Positions 22,136-33,640 of a stretch of 64,000 nt of DNA are shown one piece after another; within the stretch, counting starts at the first letter, position 1, and each line of letters starts with the position of its first letter. Under the pieces are notes generated by a model. That model did not search any database and was not told the origin of the DNA. It worked only from the letters and a program-made list of their open reading frames with translations. The stretch comes from Branchipolynoe longqiensis (lineage: Eukaryota > Annelida > Polychaeta > Phyllodocida > Polynoidae). Made by a program: the position numbers and the translations under genes. The DNA lies in assembly GCA_030323885.1 (NCBI GenBank), contig CM059187.1, forward strand, positions 124,610,737-124,674,736, in the 5' to 3' direction.

Positions 22136-22530
22136 TGTGTTCCGATTTCCGCTGGTCCTTCAGGAAGGGTTAAAGCTTGTGGGTTGGCAGCTACAGCTGG
22201 CACACCAGAAGGTGGGGGAAGGTGGTGAATACACATACACCATGACACAAGAAGTGCTATTTTATCGAATGTAAAATTTTTGCTATGACAATTTCACTGC
22301 TATCTCTATCAGAAACATATGCACGGCAAAAACCCAACCAACTTTGGTCATCAGGAAGCATGTGGTTATAGGTGCAAAGTAGGCTTAAGGTATAGGGTCT
22401 ATGGTGAAGGATACATCGGGCAGTGTCACTAACCCCAACTTCCAGTGTGTAAGCTGAAGCTGTGACCTGGTCTGCTGGGTCACAGCTACAGTCCTTCCTG
22501 AGGGAACAGCAGCATTCAGAGCACACATAT
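22136..22530. repeat. two inverted copies of palindromic repeat E
   Basis: 22136-22240 and 22427-22530 (opposite orientation) share 'ccgctggtccytca' and a stem pairing AGCTGAAGCTGTGACC with GGTCACAGCT. Two more copies lie at 24249 and 24656. Confidence 0.55.
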
Positions 22531-22824
22531 TGGTTTTGTTGTTCATCACCAGGTTAGTTTTTCCCCCAGCAACAACTCCGATGGGATGCTATGTGAATGG
22601 GAAATCTTCACTTCAATTTGGTTCGAGGCTATCAGCCTTGAACCTATCAGGCGAGGACGAGATTAGCTCTACATTAGTGTGTAGGTGTGGGCCGTTTCAA
22701 AGGAACACCTGTATGAGCCCACCAAGCAGCCAGTGTAGCTCGGGTGACGCCGCACCTCCTCTAGAGGGCGCTGCCATTGGGATAGGATTTCGTCAATTAT
22801 CTGGGACAGAAGCCGACAGCTATG
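22531..22824. other. unassigned DNA
   Basis: Moderately GC-rich with no supported exon. Confidence 0.4.
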
Positions 22825-23045
22825 TTTGTTGGATGGTTGTTGGAGTTTTACGTTCTGGCAACATCTTTACAAAACTGCCCCACTGGGAAATCAGGCCACC
22901 AGCAGCATAACCCAATATCGCTCTCAGTCACATTATCCTGACACTGAGCGAACCAGTCCTTGCCATATCCTATTAATGCCGAGCGCCAGGCTAGGATGCG
23001 ACAAGTATCAATTTTTAAGTCATTGGATTTACTCGATCAGGAACC
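22825..23045 (-). mobile_element. SINE family A, deleted
   Basis: The tail joins directly to 'aaaactgccccactgggaaa', losing the 'ggtcatatcaggac...actttatag' segment. The head stops at 'ctcgatcaggaaccaaact'. Confidence 0.7.
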
Positions 23046-23069
23046 AAACTCTATTTTTAGGTCATTTTT

Positions 23070-23506
23070 ATTTAAAATAAATAAGGTTGGAGATATTTGA
23101 AGTGAAAGCATGCCAAAGTAATTTTGGCAACGAAGTCAAAATTATGATATTATGTGGTGGTATGCAACGCAAGGAGTTAGATAGACAGGTAGTCGTGGAT
23201 AGGGTGGTGATATTAGGGAGCGTAGGTGGTGAAATGGTTAGCCCACTAGCCCGGAATGCAAAATGTAGGTTCGAATACTGCTCTAGGGGCAACAACTCCC
23301 ATTTTCATCACCCCCACCATGACAACACCAGAGGCCTTAGTAATAATAGCTTCTATTAAATTGGCTTAATATGCCTTTGTATGCAGCAACAAATGCATAG
23401 ATCTAATAAATACACCAGTATCTTAGTTCGATATGTAGGATCAAATCTAAGTAAATATTTTCGGTTTTGAAAATTTAACGCTTTCATCGGACAGTGCAGC
23501 TTTAAA
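23070..23506 (+). mobile_element. MITE family M interrupted by a SINE C
   Basis: The left part has 'ggagatatttgaagtgaaagcatgcc', the right part from about 23330 has the family's 3' half and terminus. The left third is lost. Confidence 0.6.
23208..23327 (+). mobile_element. SINE family C
   Basis: tRNA-like head 'gtaggtggtgaaatggttag' with B-box 'aggttcgaatactgc', then 'cccattttcatcaccccca'. Fuller copies lie at 36203-36888. Confidence 0.65.
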
Positions 23507-23689
23507 TGAAAACAAAACCAAACCCGGCTCGTGCTTTAGGACTTCATTCTAATCGCTCATGGTGGTGACTGGTGATATGTTAGTATAGGGGGGCCGGCCC
23601 CTCTGGAAGCACCTGTTGGATGTAGGTTGAGAATACAGAGTAGATCCAACAGAGGGGACATTCTACAGAGCTGCCCTTTTAACAATCAA

Positions 23690-24150
23690 AAACACCACCA
23701 CCACCACAATCACAATCATCACCACCACAATCGCCACCACCACCAGCACCACCACCACCACCACACCCCTCCCCTCCTTCACCCCCCCCCCAAATAAATG
23801 AAAATAAAAGACAACAAAGCATTACCAACAAACAACAACACATTAAAGTAGAAATCAGAACACAGAGAGAAAAGAACCAAACTGAACAGGCTAAACTGCA
23901 CAAGGAAATATTCTGGATAAAAGTGAGACCAATATACAAAAGAAAATACAAGCAAGCAACCACCCTAACCCCGACCCTACTCCCGACCCCCCCCCCCCCC
24001 CATCAGCTCCACCCACCCCCAACTCCCATACATGCAGCCAAACATAAAATCACCTCCACCAACAAGCAACCACCCCTTCACCTCTACCCCAACCCCTCCC
24101 AGCTCCACCCCCACCGCAACCCGCATATATGCAGCCAAACATAATATCAT
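23690..24150. repeat. CA/CCA-rich low-complexity DNA
   Basis: Runs of (CCA)n and CACCCC-rich sequence with C homopolymers. Open frames here have no protein character. Confidence 0.7.
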
Positions 24151-24248
24151 AGTCGACAAGGACATCAGAATTATGATGCGCACATTTTTAAATGTTACAT
24201 AGAAGGAAGCATTGTGAGCACAATCTTAGGAACTGGGCAATGCAGGTA

Positions 24249-24350
24249 TTCCGAGCTCCGCTGGTCCCTCAGTAAGGACTGAAGCTGTAAACGCAGCATG
24301 CCGGGTCACAGCTTCAGATTACACACCGGAAGTTGGGGTGTGTACCACTC
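24249..24350 (+). repeat. palindromic repeat E
   Basis: Contains 'ctccgctggtccctcag', 'ggactgaagctgtaa' and 'gggtcacagcttcag', a fold-back stem. Confidence 0.5.
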
Positions 24351-24534
24351 AAAGCCATATGCTTCACTCCAGACCAAACACTTTAAACTCATGTTGCGCC
24401 TATGATTCCCGATCACCAAACCTGGTAGGGTTCTGGCCATACACATGGTTCTCGTGGAGATTACAGTGAACTTGTCCTACAAAATATTTTACATTAGATA
24501 GAATACCGCTTTGTGTATGTGTATTCACGACTTC
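24351..24534. other. unassigned DNA
   Basis: Nothing recognised. Confidence 0.3.
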
Positions 24535-24655
24535 TACCCCCCACTCCCACCCCCACCCCACCAAACTTTTAGTCTTTTTGGGGGGTGGGGGGGTGGGTAC
24601 ATTAGTTGATTAAGAAGGGAAAATTTCAATCGCGGACAATTGGTCTTCGACATTC
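24535..24655 (-). mobile_element. SINE family A2, 3' end only
   Basis: Has 'gggtacattagttgattaag' and 'aatttcaatcgcggac', the alternative 3' end also seen at 33399, 37765 and 54884. Confidence 0.55.
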
Positions 24656-24760
24656 CACTTCTCCAACTTGCGGCATGTAAGCTGAAGCTGCGACCGTGGA
24701 GTGCTGGGTCACAGCTTCAGTCCTTCGTGAGGGACCAGTGTAACTCAGAATACCCGGATG
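24656..24760 (-). repeat. palindromic repeat E
   Basis: 'gtaagctgaagctgcgacc' and 'gggtcacagcttcagtcctt' form the stem. Inverted relative to the 24249 copy. Confidence 0.5.
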
Positions 24761-24929
24761 CTGAAATGTGTGTGTCCTGACCTGTTAGCAGTGATGGCAA
24801 TTCGGAGGGGATTACCCCCACTCTCCTCCAACCGCGATTCGCTGCCTGACAATTGTGATTTATGCATCCTCCTCATGGGTCGTACAGCCACGGGCTCCCT
24901 GGGGCATTGGCCATGTGGCCGATGGAGGG

Positions 24930-26045
24930 TGGGGGACGGGCGAGGGGAGGTGGGGGAGGGGCGAGGGAGGGAGTGGAGGATTGAGGGACTGAGGGGAGTG
25001 GAGAGTGTGGAAAGTGAGTGAGGGGAGTGTGGAGAGTGAGTGAGGGGAGTGTGGAGAGTGAGTGAAGGGAGTAGGAGAGTGGAGAGAGTGAGGGAGTGAG
25101 GACATTGCGGGAGAGTGGGGGAATGGGGGACTGAGGGGAATGGGGGAGTGGAGTGAGTGAGGGGAGTGGGGCGGGGAGTGAGTGAGGGGAGTGGGGGACT
25201 GAGGGAGTGAACATGGGAGTGGAGTGACTGAGTATAGTAAAGAGTGGGGAAGTGAGAAGATTGGGAGAGTGGGGGGAGTGAGAAGATTGGAGAGTGGGGG
25301 GAGTGAGAAGATTGGAAGTGGAGGGGGAGTGAGAAGATTGGGAGAGTGGGGGGAGTGAGAAGATTGGGAGAGTGAGGGAGTGAGAAGATTGGGAGAGTGG
25401 GGGGAGTGAGAGATTGGGAGGAGAGTGGGGGGGGAGTGGAGAAGATTGGGAGAGTGGGGGGAGTGAGAAGATTGGGAGAGTGGGGGGAGTGAGAAGATTG
25501 GGAGAGTGGGGGAGTGAGAAGATTGGGAGAGTGGGGGAGTGAGAAGATTGTGAGAGTGGGGGGAGTGAGAAGATTGTGAGAGTGGGGGGAGTGAGAAGAT
25601 TGTGAGAGTGGGGGGAGTGAGAAGATTGTGAGAGTGGGGGAGTGAGAAGATTGTGACAGTGGGGGGAGTGAGAAGATTGTGAGAGTGGGGGGAGTGAGGA
25701 GATTGAGGGAGGGGAGTGCAGTAAGTGAGGAGATTGGGTGGAGTGAGTGAGGATATTGGGAGAGTAGAGGGATTGAGGAGATTGAGGGAGGGGAGTGCAG
25801 TAAGTGAGGTGATTGGGTGGAGTAAGTGAGGATATTGGAAGAGTGAGGAGATTGAGGGAGAGGAGTGCAGTAAGTGAGGAGATTGGGTGGAGTGAGTGAG
25901 GATATTGGGAGAGTGGAGGAAATGAGGAGATTGGGAGAGTGGGGGAGTGAGGAGATTAGGGGAATGCGGGGGGATGGGGGACTGAGTGAGGGGAGTGGAG
26001 AGATTTGGGGGATTGGGTGGATAGTGGGGAGGAGAGGGGGGACTG
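24930..26045. repeat. GA-rich minisatellite, ~28-bp unit
   Basis: Variants of 'gagtgagaagattgggagag' plus 'tgggggga', with shorter 'gtgaggggagtgtggag' units at the left and a longer mixed unit ('gattgggtggagtgagtgag') at 25700-25910. The strong strand asymmetry (purines on plus) yields a 443-residue Pro/Ser frame on the minus strand that I do not accept as a gene. Confidence 0.85.
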
Positions 26046-26064
26046 ATACATCAATTGTGTAATG

Positions 26065-26353
26065 CCCGGTACACACCTCCCGTATAAAACCTAAAACTGC
26101 CCGTTTCGTGACTAAGTTTGAGTTTTAGTCGGTTTCAGTCTTTAGGTGTGTGACCCCCCTATCACACCAGAGCCTTCCGATTCGCAACTTAAAACTCAGT
26201 TTTAGGTTTTATACGGGAGGTGTGTACCGGGTTTTATAAGATTCGAAAAATTAATTGGGCAGTTTTAGTCGGGAAACGGGACGGGTCGGGTTGTGACGGG
26301 TCCCGTCCGGCAGTTAGCTTTAGCGCGTGAATCGTATACTGGAGGTGTGTACC
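26065..26353. mobile_element. palindromic MITE with 35-bp perfect stem
   Basis: 26065-26099 and 26197-26231 are exact inverted repeats (CCCGGTACACACCTCCCGTA and onward). A third, partial terminus 'actggaggtgtgtacc' ends at 26353, suggesting an outer element of about 290 bp or a compound one. Non-coding. Confidence 0.65.
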
Positions 26354-27030
26354 AAGCTTGAGGATTCGGTTTGACTCAGCCAAGGACTGAACCCACGATA
26401 TCCTGCATGGGAAGTAGGCATCCTTCTCACCTAACTAGCGGGAAAGGCTACTAGGGGGTGGTTATGCTCCACTTTAATCTTGTTATCATTCACAGCTTTG
26501 ATTAATGATGTAGGTAGGTGGTGTAGAAGGCAATGTGTGCAGGAAAATGTTCCAAATATATATGTTCCATATATTACGTATTATGCTAGTATAGAGATAT
26601 GGAAGGGAATTATTATTAGATTGTTATACTATTTAAGACCCAACACTACCGGTGGCGCCACCTTCAGCACACCTCGCCTTCACCAGATGTTGACCGGCGT
26701 CCATCGCGCCAGAGGATACATCTTAGTAAAGCGCAATAATTTTCAACACAGCCTAATCATCGGGGTATAGTAGTCTTTTAAAAATATTAAATACCTCTCA
26801 AAAAGGGTGTCATTTTCGAAAAGGGGAGGGTTTGGCGTTTACTTTAAATATATCTGATCATATACCCTACTTAGAACACAGGGAGAAGTCATTATGAAAA
26901 TAAATAAAATTGTGTGTTTGGCTCACACCGCCAAGCAGGCCAAGGATAAGGGCAATCAATAAAAAATAAAACATTAATTACATACAATTCTCCAGATTGA
27001 ATCAGGGTATGCAGTGTATATATGTATATA
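26354..27030. other. non-coding stretch
   Basis: 26372-26430 resembles a decayed SINE head. No gene is seen elsewhere. Confidence 0.4.
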
Positions 27031-27042
27031 TGTATATATGTA

Positions 27043-27090
<48 letters not shown>
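27031..27090. repeat. (TA)n microsatellite
   Basis: Alternating 'tatatgta' grading into pure TA. Confidence 0.9.
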
Positions 27091-27092
<2 letters not shown>

Positions 27093-27097
27093 TTTTC

Positions 27098-27320
27098 CCC
27101 CAGCGGTACAGTGAGTGTAGGTGGGGGGCTAGTGGTGTGTGCACAGATGGATGGCACCCCCAACGGATCTGAGGTTGACTAGGCTGTAACAGTAGATGAC
27201 TAGAACAACGCTCCTCCAGTCAATGACTGAGGGAGAAGTTAGGGTTGAGGATCAGATGGAAGCTTGCAGGTTTATTATACTCATATAATGACTTATACAG
27301 CATATATATATGCATTATAC
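27098..27320. repeat. repeat G
   Basis: From 'gcggtacagtgagtgtaggt' to 'ttattatactcatataatga'. A second copy at 28640-28830 has the same two ends. Non-coding and flanked by AT repeats. Confidence 0.5.
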
Positions 27321-27643
27321 AATATATATATTGTATATATATACCGGTATATGTATGGTGAAATGCGGAAAGAGACCTTCAGGTTCGATGGCTCCTGTTT
27401 CTGGTCTTTGGCATTGTCATTCGACCAAGTAAATTCCCATTGGTACCGAAATAAAGCCCCATTAGTGCCAACATAAATCTCCATGAGTGCCGAACTAAAT
27501 GCCCATTTGTACTAACATAAATATCCAGTTATAACGAACTCCATGAGCCGAGAATTGAGGTATTGCGCTTGACCATACAATCACAGCCGTCCAGTCTTGA
27601 TGCAAACTGAAAAAGCAATCAGACTTAATTGCAGGGGAGTGTT

Positions 27644-27686
27644 TCGTTGTTGTTGTTGTTGTTGTTGGTGTTGTTGTTGTTGTTGC
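27644..27686. repeat. (GTT)n microsatellite
   Basis: About 14 near-perfect GTT units immediately before a TTAA-target element. Confidence 0.9.
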
Positions 27687-27690
27687 TTAA

Positions 27691-28308
27691 AGCCCCAGTC
27701 AGACCTCACCGGATTGAGGAACCGGACGGAAACCGGACACCGTCCGGTGAAATACGGCAATGTATGGTTTATATACGGTTGGCATCCGGCGTGTCAGTTC
27801 TGTGTCCGCTGGTGTCCAGTGTGTATGGTAGCAAGTTTTGAACATGCACAAAACTTGTACCGGACACCACCGGACTGAGGTGTATGGTTGGTGCCCATTT
27901 TAAGTCTGTTTAGTCCATTTTGTCTGTTTCATATCTGTTACCCATCCGTTATGCCTCCAGTTTGCTTCCTGCAGAGTCCATTGATGGTGCTGCGGGAATT
28001 CAGCACGTCGTTTATTTTAATCTGTTTTCGGCGCGTCCGTGATCAGTCCGGTAGGTGTCCGGTCAGTGTCTGGTTAGTGTCTGGTTAGTGTCCGGTTGTT
28101 GTCCGGTCCGTCCGTTTGATATTGGGTTGCCATCCGGTTCTCGTCTGGTTCTCATCCGTTGGCTATTCGTTAATGTACGTTTCTTGTCCGTTTAGCATCC
28201 GTTTCGTCCGGCAGCCAATGCAACAGTTTGACACCGAACACCATTGGACTAGACAATTCTTTGTCCGGTGGTGTCCGGTACTCAGTCCGATAAGGTCTGA
28301 CTGGGCCT
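27691..28308. mobile_element. TTAA-target TIR element, CCGGT-type
   Basis: TTAA on both sides (27687-27690 and 28309-28312). Ends AGCCCCAGTCAGACCTCACC and, reversed, AGGCCCAGTCAGACCTTATC. The interior is packed with 'gtccggt/ccggac' motifs in both orientations. Same architecture as the GCATACG-type elements but a different sequence. No gene. Confidence 0.75.
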
Positions 28309-28639
28309 TTAAACACGCACTGCACTGCTTTAGTACTTGGCCCAACGATACTAGTACTACATCATGTTGCTGGAATGTAGTTCCATAGTAAGTAGCGGAA
28401 TAGCTCTGTAACAACAAACTATGAAAGATATTTGTAGGTATTTTATGGGCCTCGGCTTTCGGCTTCAACCAATTTGAAATCACTTCACCCACCTACACGG
28501 ATTATCACATTTGACTATATTATAGTCCATACCTAACTCTTTCTTGTTTGGGTTTAATGCTCTAGCAACAACTACGGTTATATAAGAACAGGATTTGGAC
28601 TAATCAATTGATGTCATATGTAATAAAATATATAAATAA
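28309..28639. other. unassigned DNA
   Basis: 28548-28590 is a diverged SINE A tail. No gene. Confidence 0.4.
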
Positions 28640-28830
28640 TTTCTGCGGTACAGTGAGTGAGTGTAATGGCCGCTGAGGTGTGGGCGAGTAGGTGGTGCCA
28701 CGTGGGGATGAGAGATTGTATCAGTAGATGCCCTAATGAATAGAGGTAACCAGCCAATGGCTTAGTGGCTGGTGGGTAGATGGGATCTTCCAGCTTATTA
28801 TACTCGTATAATAGCTTATATAACATGTAC
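28640..28830. repeat. repeat G, second copy
   Basis: 'ctgcggtacagtgagtgag' to 'ttattatactcgtataatag'. Confidence 0.5.
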
Positions 28831-29084
28831 TGACATTTTTAAAACGTTAATCAGTCAATATCAACAATCGCGGAAATCCGAGAAATCGTAGAGATCTTTC
28901 ATCCCTGGTATATAATTATAACTAGTGCAGATCTAGCTTGCGCCTCTGATTCTGCTGCTGTCAAGGATGTGGTCATTACTGACAGCAACCGCTGCTGTCA
29001 CGTACGTCAACTCGGGGACACTGGGCGGGTGCTGCATCACTGTTTAAGTGATGAGCACGGTAAGGATTCGGACAATCGACACAC

Positions 29085-29421
29085 AGGGCGCAGTGGACGA
29101 ATCGGTAAAGTGCGGACCTCGCGTGTAGAAGATCGGGAGTTCGGTTCCAGGTCGAGTCAAACCAATATGACCTTAAAATTAATATTTTTCACTTCCTAGC
29201 CTGGTGCTTGGCATTAATAGGATGTTCGCTTCCTAGCCTGGCGCTTGGCATTAATAGGATAAGGCAAGGACTGGTTAGCTCAGTGTCAGGATAATGTGAC
29301 TGAGCGGGATATCGGGTCATGGTTCTGGCGGCCTGATTTCACAGTGGGGCAGCACTATAAAGTTGCTACCCGTCCTGATATGACCTTAGATGTTGCCAGG
29401 ATGTAAAACTCCAACAACCAG
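29085..29421 (+). mobile_element. SINE family A
   Basis: Full length on plus: head 'gcgcagtggacgaatcggta', B box 'gagttcggttcc', and tail 'gttgccaggatgtaaaactc'. A body segment of about 35 bp ('cttcctagcctgg...taataggat') is tandemly duplicated at 29196-29260. Confidence 0.85.
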
Positions 29422-30221
29422 AGATCCGCCATATTCTGCTGTGTCTTCAACCCAGCGCTGCCTCATGTGCCAAAACCTGTTAAGTGCAATTTGTGCCAGA
29501 GGATAGACAGATTCAGAGGTACTCCAAAAAACCGCTAAGTTTACAATTTCTTGGCGAAATGGCCAAGTTAATGGTACACGGAAGGGAGCCTCTGAAATGA
29601 TCTCACTTTGTGAAGGAAATAATGCAGCATGACTCATGATGTCAGCTTTTTAGGATGAATTTTAAATAAACACTAATAACAATAATGTCGACTGTTATAT
29701 TTGGTAACACCATTCTCGGTCAAGCACAAAGAGGTTTTTTTTCAACAGATGCTACTTACGATAAAAGACAGTAATTAATTCCCTTGATTTTCAAATGTTA
29801 GGATTTATCAAAAAGGCAGGAGGGATGAAATCTGTCGGCGACACTTGTCATTCATTACTCACCCGAATCGGAATGAAATTTGATCAATTGCGAAGAATTA
29901 ATGAAAATGTTCCCAGCTAGATTGAATGGCTCCATCCAACTGTGAAAAGGTTTTGAGCAACTTAAAATGGCTATAAATTGCTCCAGGCTGGTACAGGCGG
30001 CTATGAATTGATTTGAATAGATCTACTTCCCGATATCAATAGGCCTTTTCAACCGCTTCAAAATATTTATAACTATTCCAAAATATCTAATAACTCGTCT
30101 ATAAACACAAACTGAGCTGCTTTCAGTTGCTCGAAATTTTGTTCCAACCTGTTGAAAGATAACTTATAAAGAGATCTATCTTATAAATGATCTATATGAC
30201 CTAGTCCCATTGTTCTTTGTG
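29422..30221. other. non-coding stretch
   Basis: I see no gene or known repeat. Confidence 0.4.
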
Positions 30222-30535
30222 GTGTTCTCTGTGGCGGAGTGGTTAGAGTGTCAGACTTTTTTCTAGGTCAGACTCTAAACCTGAAGGTCAGGGGTTCGAT
30301 TCCCTGTGGCCCCCACCTCTGCTAATTTGGATGTCCACCGCTGTGTATAACTTACAGCGTCATCAAAGGCCAGTTGCTCTCATAACATGTCTATGTGGTG
30401 TAGAAGGTTAAAAATCCCTTGGGTCGGTAAAAGTGTAGGCTCGGGCTTTCTATTGACAAACTGTCTAATGGTGAAACCAAGTCTATTCAGACTTATCCAT
30501 GAGAGGCAGTATAAATCTTCAAGAAAAAAAAAGAG
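30222..30535 (+). mobile_element. SINE family B, full length
   Basis: Head GTGGCGGAGTGGTTAGAGTG with long variable arm, B box 'gggttcgattccc', body, and 'cagtataaatcttcaagaaa' end. Best reference copy for the family in this window. Confidence 0.85.
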
Positions 30536-30646
30536 AAGAATTCATAAAGTGTTTAATTTGCAAATAGTAGTACAATCAGTGATATCAGATCGCCATACCA
30601 GAATTTATTGAAACATTTAGTGAAGAGTTTGCGAGACAGAGTGCTT

Positions 30647-31004
30647 ATTTAAAGTTGCATGGTACAATGGTTTTGAGTTTCTGTCATTTTCTGATATAAA
30701 TATATTAAGTTGATCGTTATAATCTACCTTACTTTACATTGAAGTAACTTTTAATTTAAATAGGTAACTTTTTAGATATTTGAAGTAAACACATGCTAAA
30801 TTAATTTTGGCAAACATGCCAACACTCCGTCACCATAGCATTCTACAGTAACAGGTTCTATTTAATTGGCTCCGAATTCCTCTTTGTGTGGTGACAAGTA
30901 TTTAATAAGTGCACCAGTATCTAAGTTAGATATGTACAATCAAATCTAGACAATTGTTTTGGTTTTGGAAATTTGATGTTTTCATCGGACTATGCAGTTT
31001 CAAA
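30647..31004 (+). mobile_element. MITE family M, best full copy
   Basis: Ends AAAGTTGCATGGTACAATGG and, reversed, AAACTGCATAGTCCGATGAA give inverted termini of about 18 bp. 358 bp, AT-rich, no frame. Superfamily unknown to me. Confidence 0.7.
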
Positions 31005-31480
31005 TAGTGAATGAATTAATTTGGAGTGAGAATAGAACACCTGACATGTGATTTAGTGTCTACATGTCTTCTTAATTCTGCACTATCAACACTCGATATT
31101 CATTTCCTTTGTACAGCAACATTCATATGACGTGTTCCATGACATTCTACAGTTTCTTTACAGGTCTTGACACCTCACATTTGACACCACTGCAAAGGTG
31201 ATATGCGCAGTGAACTTGTAATATTAACACACAATCGCTGATTCCCTGCCTGCTAATCGGATATGTGGCATTTTCTCCAGAAATCTGAACGTGCGCGCTT
31301 TCAGTATCTGTTTACTCTATGACTTGTATGAGCACTAGCTATATACCAGGAACTCTCCCCACCCCTCTCTCTCTCTCCCGCCCCCTCTCTCTCTCTCTCT
31401 CTCTCTTTTCCTGTCTCTCTCACTCTCAGCGGGGAGGGGTTATGTGAGTACTCTGAGCGGCATTGATTGGCTTCCACGAT
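31005..31480. other. non-coding stretch
   Basis: CT-rich run at 31355-31425. No gene. Confidence 0.4.
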
Positions 31481-31702
31481 ACTTCCTAGCTAGGCACTCG
31501 TCATTATTAGGATAGGGCAAGGACTGGTTGGCTCAGTGTCAGGATAATGTGACTGAGTGGGATAGCAGGTCATGGTACTGGTGGCCTGGTCTCCTAGTGG
31601 GGCAGAACTATAAAGTCGCCATGAGTGTGCACTGTCACAAGTCGGTACCCGTCCTGATATGACCTTAGATGTTGCCAGGATGAAAAACTCCAACAAACAA
31701 AC
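31481..31702 (+). mobile_element. SINE family A, head missing
   Basis: Body from 'cttcctagctaggcactcg' to 'gttgccaggatgaaaaactc'. Confidence 0.75.
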
Positions 31703-31859
31703 AATCAATAACATAAATAATATAAATGATATAAACTCTCATGCTTCACGGGGTGAAATGTCTGGCAAAGCACACTCTGTTAGTCTGTACATACTCATCC
31801 TATTTGAACAGCTCACAGACAAAGCTTCTTTATGCATGTTCAGCAAAGTGGCCCAAGCC

Positions 31860-31861
31860 TT

Positions 31862-31893
<32 letters not shown>

Positions 31894-32192
31894 GAAGATT
31901 TATACTGCCTATCATGGATAAGCCTGAATAGGCTTGTTTTCACCATTAGACAGTTTGTCGATAGAAAGCCCGAGCCTACACTTTTACCGACCCAAGGGAT
32001 TTTTAACCTCCCACACCACATAGACATGGTATGAGAGCAACTGGCCTTTGATGACGCTGTAAGTTATACACAGCGGTGGAAATCCAAATTGGCAGAGATG
32101 GGGGCACGGGGAATCGAACCACCGACCTTCAGATTAGGAGTCCGACCTAGAAAAAAGTCAGACACTCTAACCACTCCGCCACAGAGAACACC
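31860..32192 (-). mobile_element. SINE family B with (CAA)n tail
   Basis: Full-length minus copy. Its 3' end is an 11-unit (TTG)n run on plus (31861-31894). 32193-32240 beyond its head matches the SINE A core, so this B copy may have inserted in an A copy. Confidence 0.8.
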
Positions 32193-32580
32193 ACAGTGCT
32201 GCCCAACTGGGAGACTATAGGCTGCCAGCACCATGACTGTATCTCAATTGTTATAAGATCCCCTGCTTGAGGTAGATACAGCGTATCTGCTTGCCAATAT
32301 ATCTAGATAAGGCTCACTGTGATACTCTCCGGCGCTTTCATATTAATCGCCATGTACATCTACCAAGCAGGCCCTGTCTAATAAAACACTAATAGTCACA
32401 TATTAGTAGAGTAATCTATTCATGAACCAGAACCAGATTCAGCTAATTATCTTCAGGTTTACTAAATGACATTGTCTGTAAGTATGTAAGATACTTGAAT
32501 TTTACAAACTAGTTGACAGAAATCAAGAGCAGGAAAGCATATATTATATATGAAAGACAATTGTTTTTATTAAAAAAATA
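32193..32580. other. non-coding stretch
   Basis: Begins with a SINE A core fragment (to about 32240). Otherwise unassigned. Confidence 0.4.
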
Positions 32581-32930
32581 AAATTGCATAGTCCGACGGT
32601 TTTGAGTTTCTGTCATTTTACATCCTACTAGTCCTAGCAACATCTAAGGTCATATCAGGACGAGTACCGACTTGTGACAGTGCGCATTCTTTATAGTGCT
32701 GCCCAACTGGGAGACTATATGCTGCCGGCACCATGACTCGACACTCCACTCAGTCACATTATCCTGACAGTGAGCTAACCAGTCCTTGCCATATCCTAAT
32801 AATGCATAGCACCAAGCTAGTAAGCGGCAACTATCAATTTTGTAAGTCATTGGTTTGACTCGAACGGGAATCGAACTCCCGACCTACCGCACGGGAACCG
32901 GCGCTCTACCGATTTGGCCACCACGTTTGA
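32581..32930 (-). mobile_element. SINE family A fused to a MITE M end
   Basis: 32581-32622 is the MITE M terminus (plus). It joins at 'tttt/acatcctactagtcc' to a SINE A copy running to its tRNA-like head ('ctctaccgatttggccaccac'). Confidence 0.75.
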
Positions 32931-33238
32931 TCACAACACAGTAAGGACCTAATACCCGGATGTGGGTCACACAGACGCAGTGTGAGATGGCGCTGGTTGG
33001 GTGAAGACAGCCAGTCGACAGTGGGTGTACTGCAGTTGTTGCACTGCCACCAATTGCACCAATTACAGCTGATAACTTGTCGCTTTGCATTAACTTTCCA
33101 ACATGTCGGCCTCATAGGCTCCATTAAGGCGCCCAAAGCGGACAACAAGCCGAAGGAAGGACTGCAATGTCAGCATTAGGCAGGCTTCTGGTTGCATATG
33201 CCTTCACCGCTGTGACTTAAAAAATACCACAGTTTAAA
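32931..33238. other. unassigned DNA
   Basis: Moderate GC. Open frames are short and unconvincing. Confidence 0.4.
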
Positions 33239-33360
33239 GATCTGGTCGCACGAGATGGGAGGGGTTGTTTTTGTTAATGGTGGTAGTGATGATGGTGGTG
33301 GTGATGGTGGTGGTGGTAATGGTGGTGATGGTAGTGATGAGGTGGTGGTGTCTGGTTGTT
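33239..33360. repeat. (GGT)n-rich low-complexity DNA
   Basis: GTGGTGATGGTGG-type repeats. Confidence 0.8.
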
Positions 33361-33398
33361 GGGAGGTAATGGTGGTGCATGTACTGCTTACATGAATT

Positions 33399-33640
33399 TC
33401 TTCTTTTTTGGGTTGGGGGGGTACATTAGTTGTTTAAGCAGGAGAAATTTCAATCACGGACGACTGGTCTTCCTCATTCCACTGCTCCTTGCCCTATCCT
33501 AATAATGCTGAGCGCCTGGCTAGGAAGCGACAAGTATAAATTTTTAAGTCATTGGTTTGACTCGACCAGGGTTCGAATCCACGATCTGCCAACACAGGAG
33601 ACAGACACTCTAACTCATTCGGCGTTCACATCTGGGTAAT
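33399..33640 (-). mobile_element. SINE family A2 (alternative 3' end)
   Basis: The head and proximal body match SINE A ('gggttcgaatccacgatctg', 'tgccctatcctaataatgc'). Beyond 'ccttgcc' it switches to 'actgctc...ggacgactggtc... ttcaatcacgg ... gtacattagttg', not the SINE A tail. Confidence 0.7.

Noticed and set aside
24745..26076. 443-residue open frame on minus
   Set aside because: It is a translation of the GA-rich minisatellite (Ser/Pro/His repeats) with no protein-like composition or splice context.
32982..33179. Possible exon
   Set aside because: Moderate GC but no splice sites with a consistent conserved frame, and no recognisable peptide.
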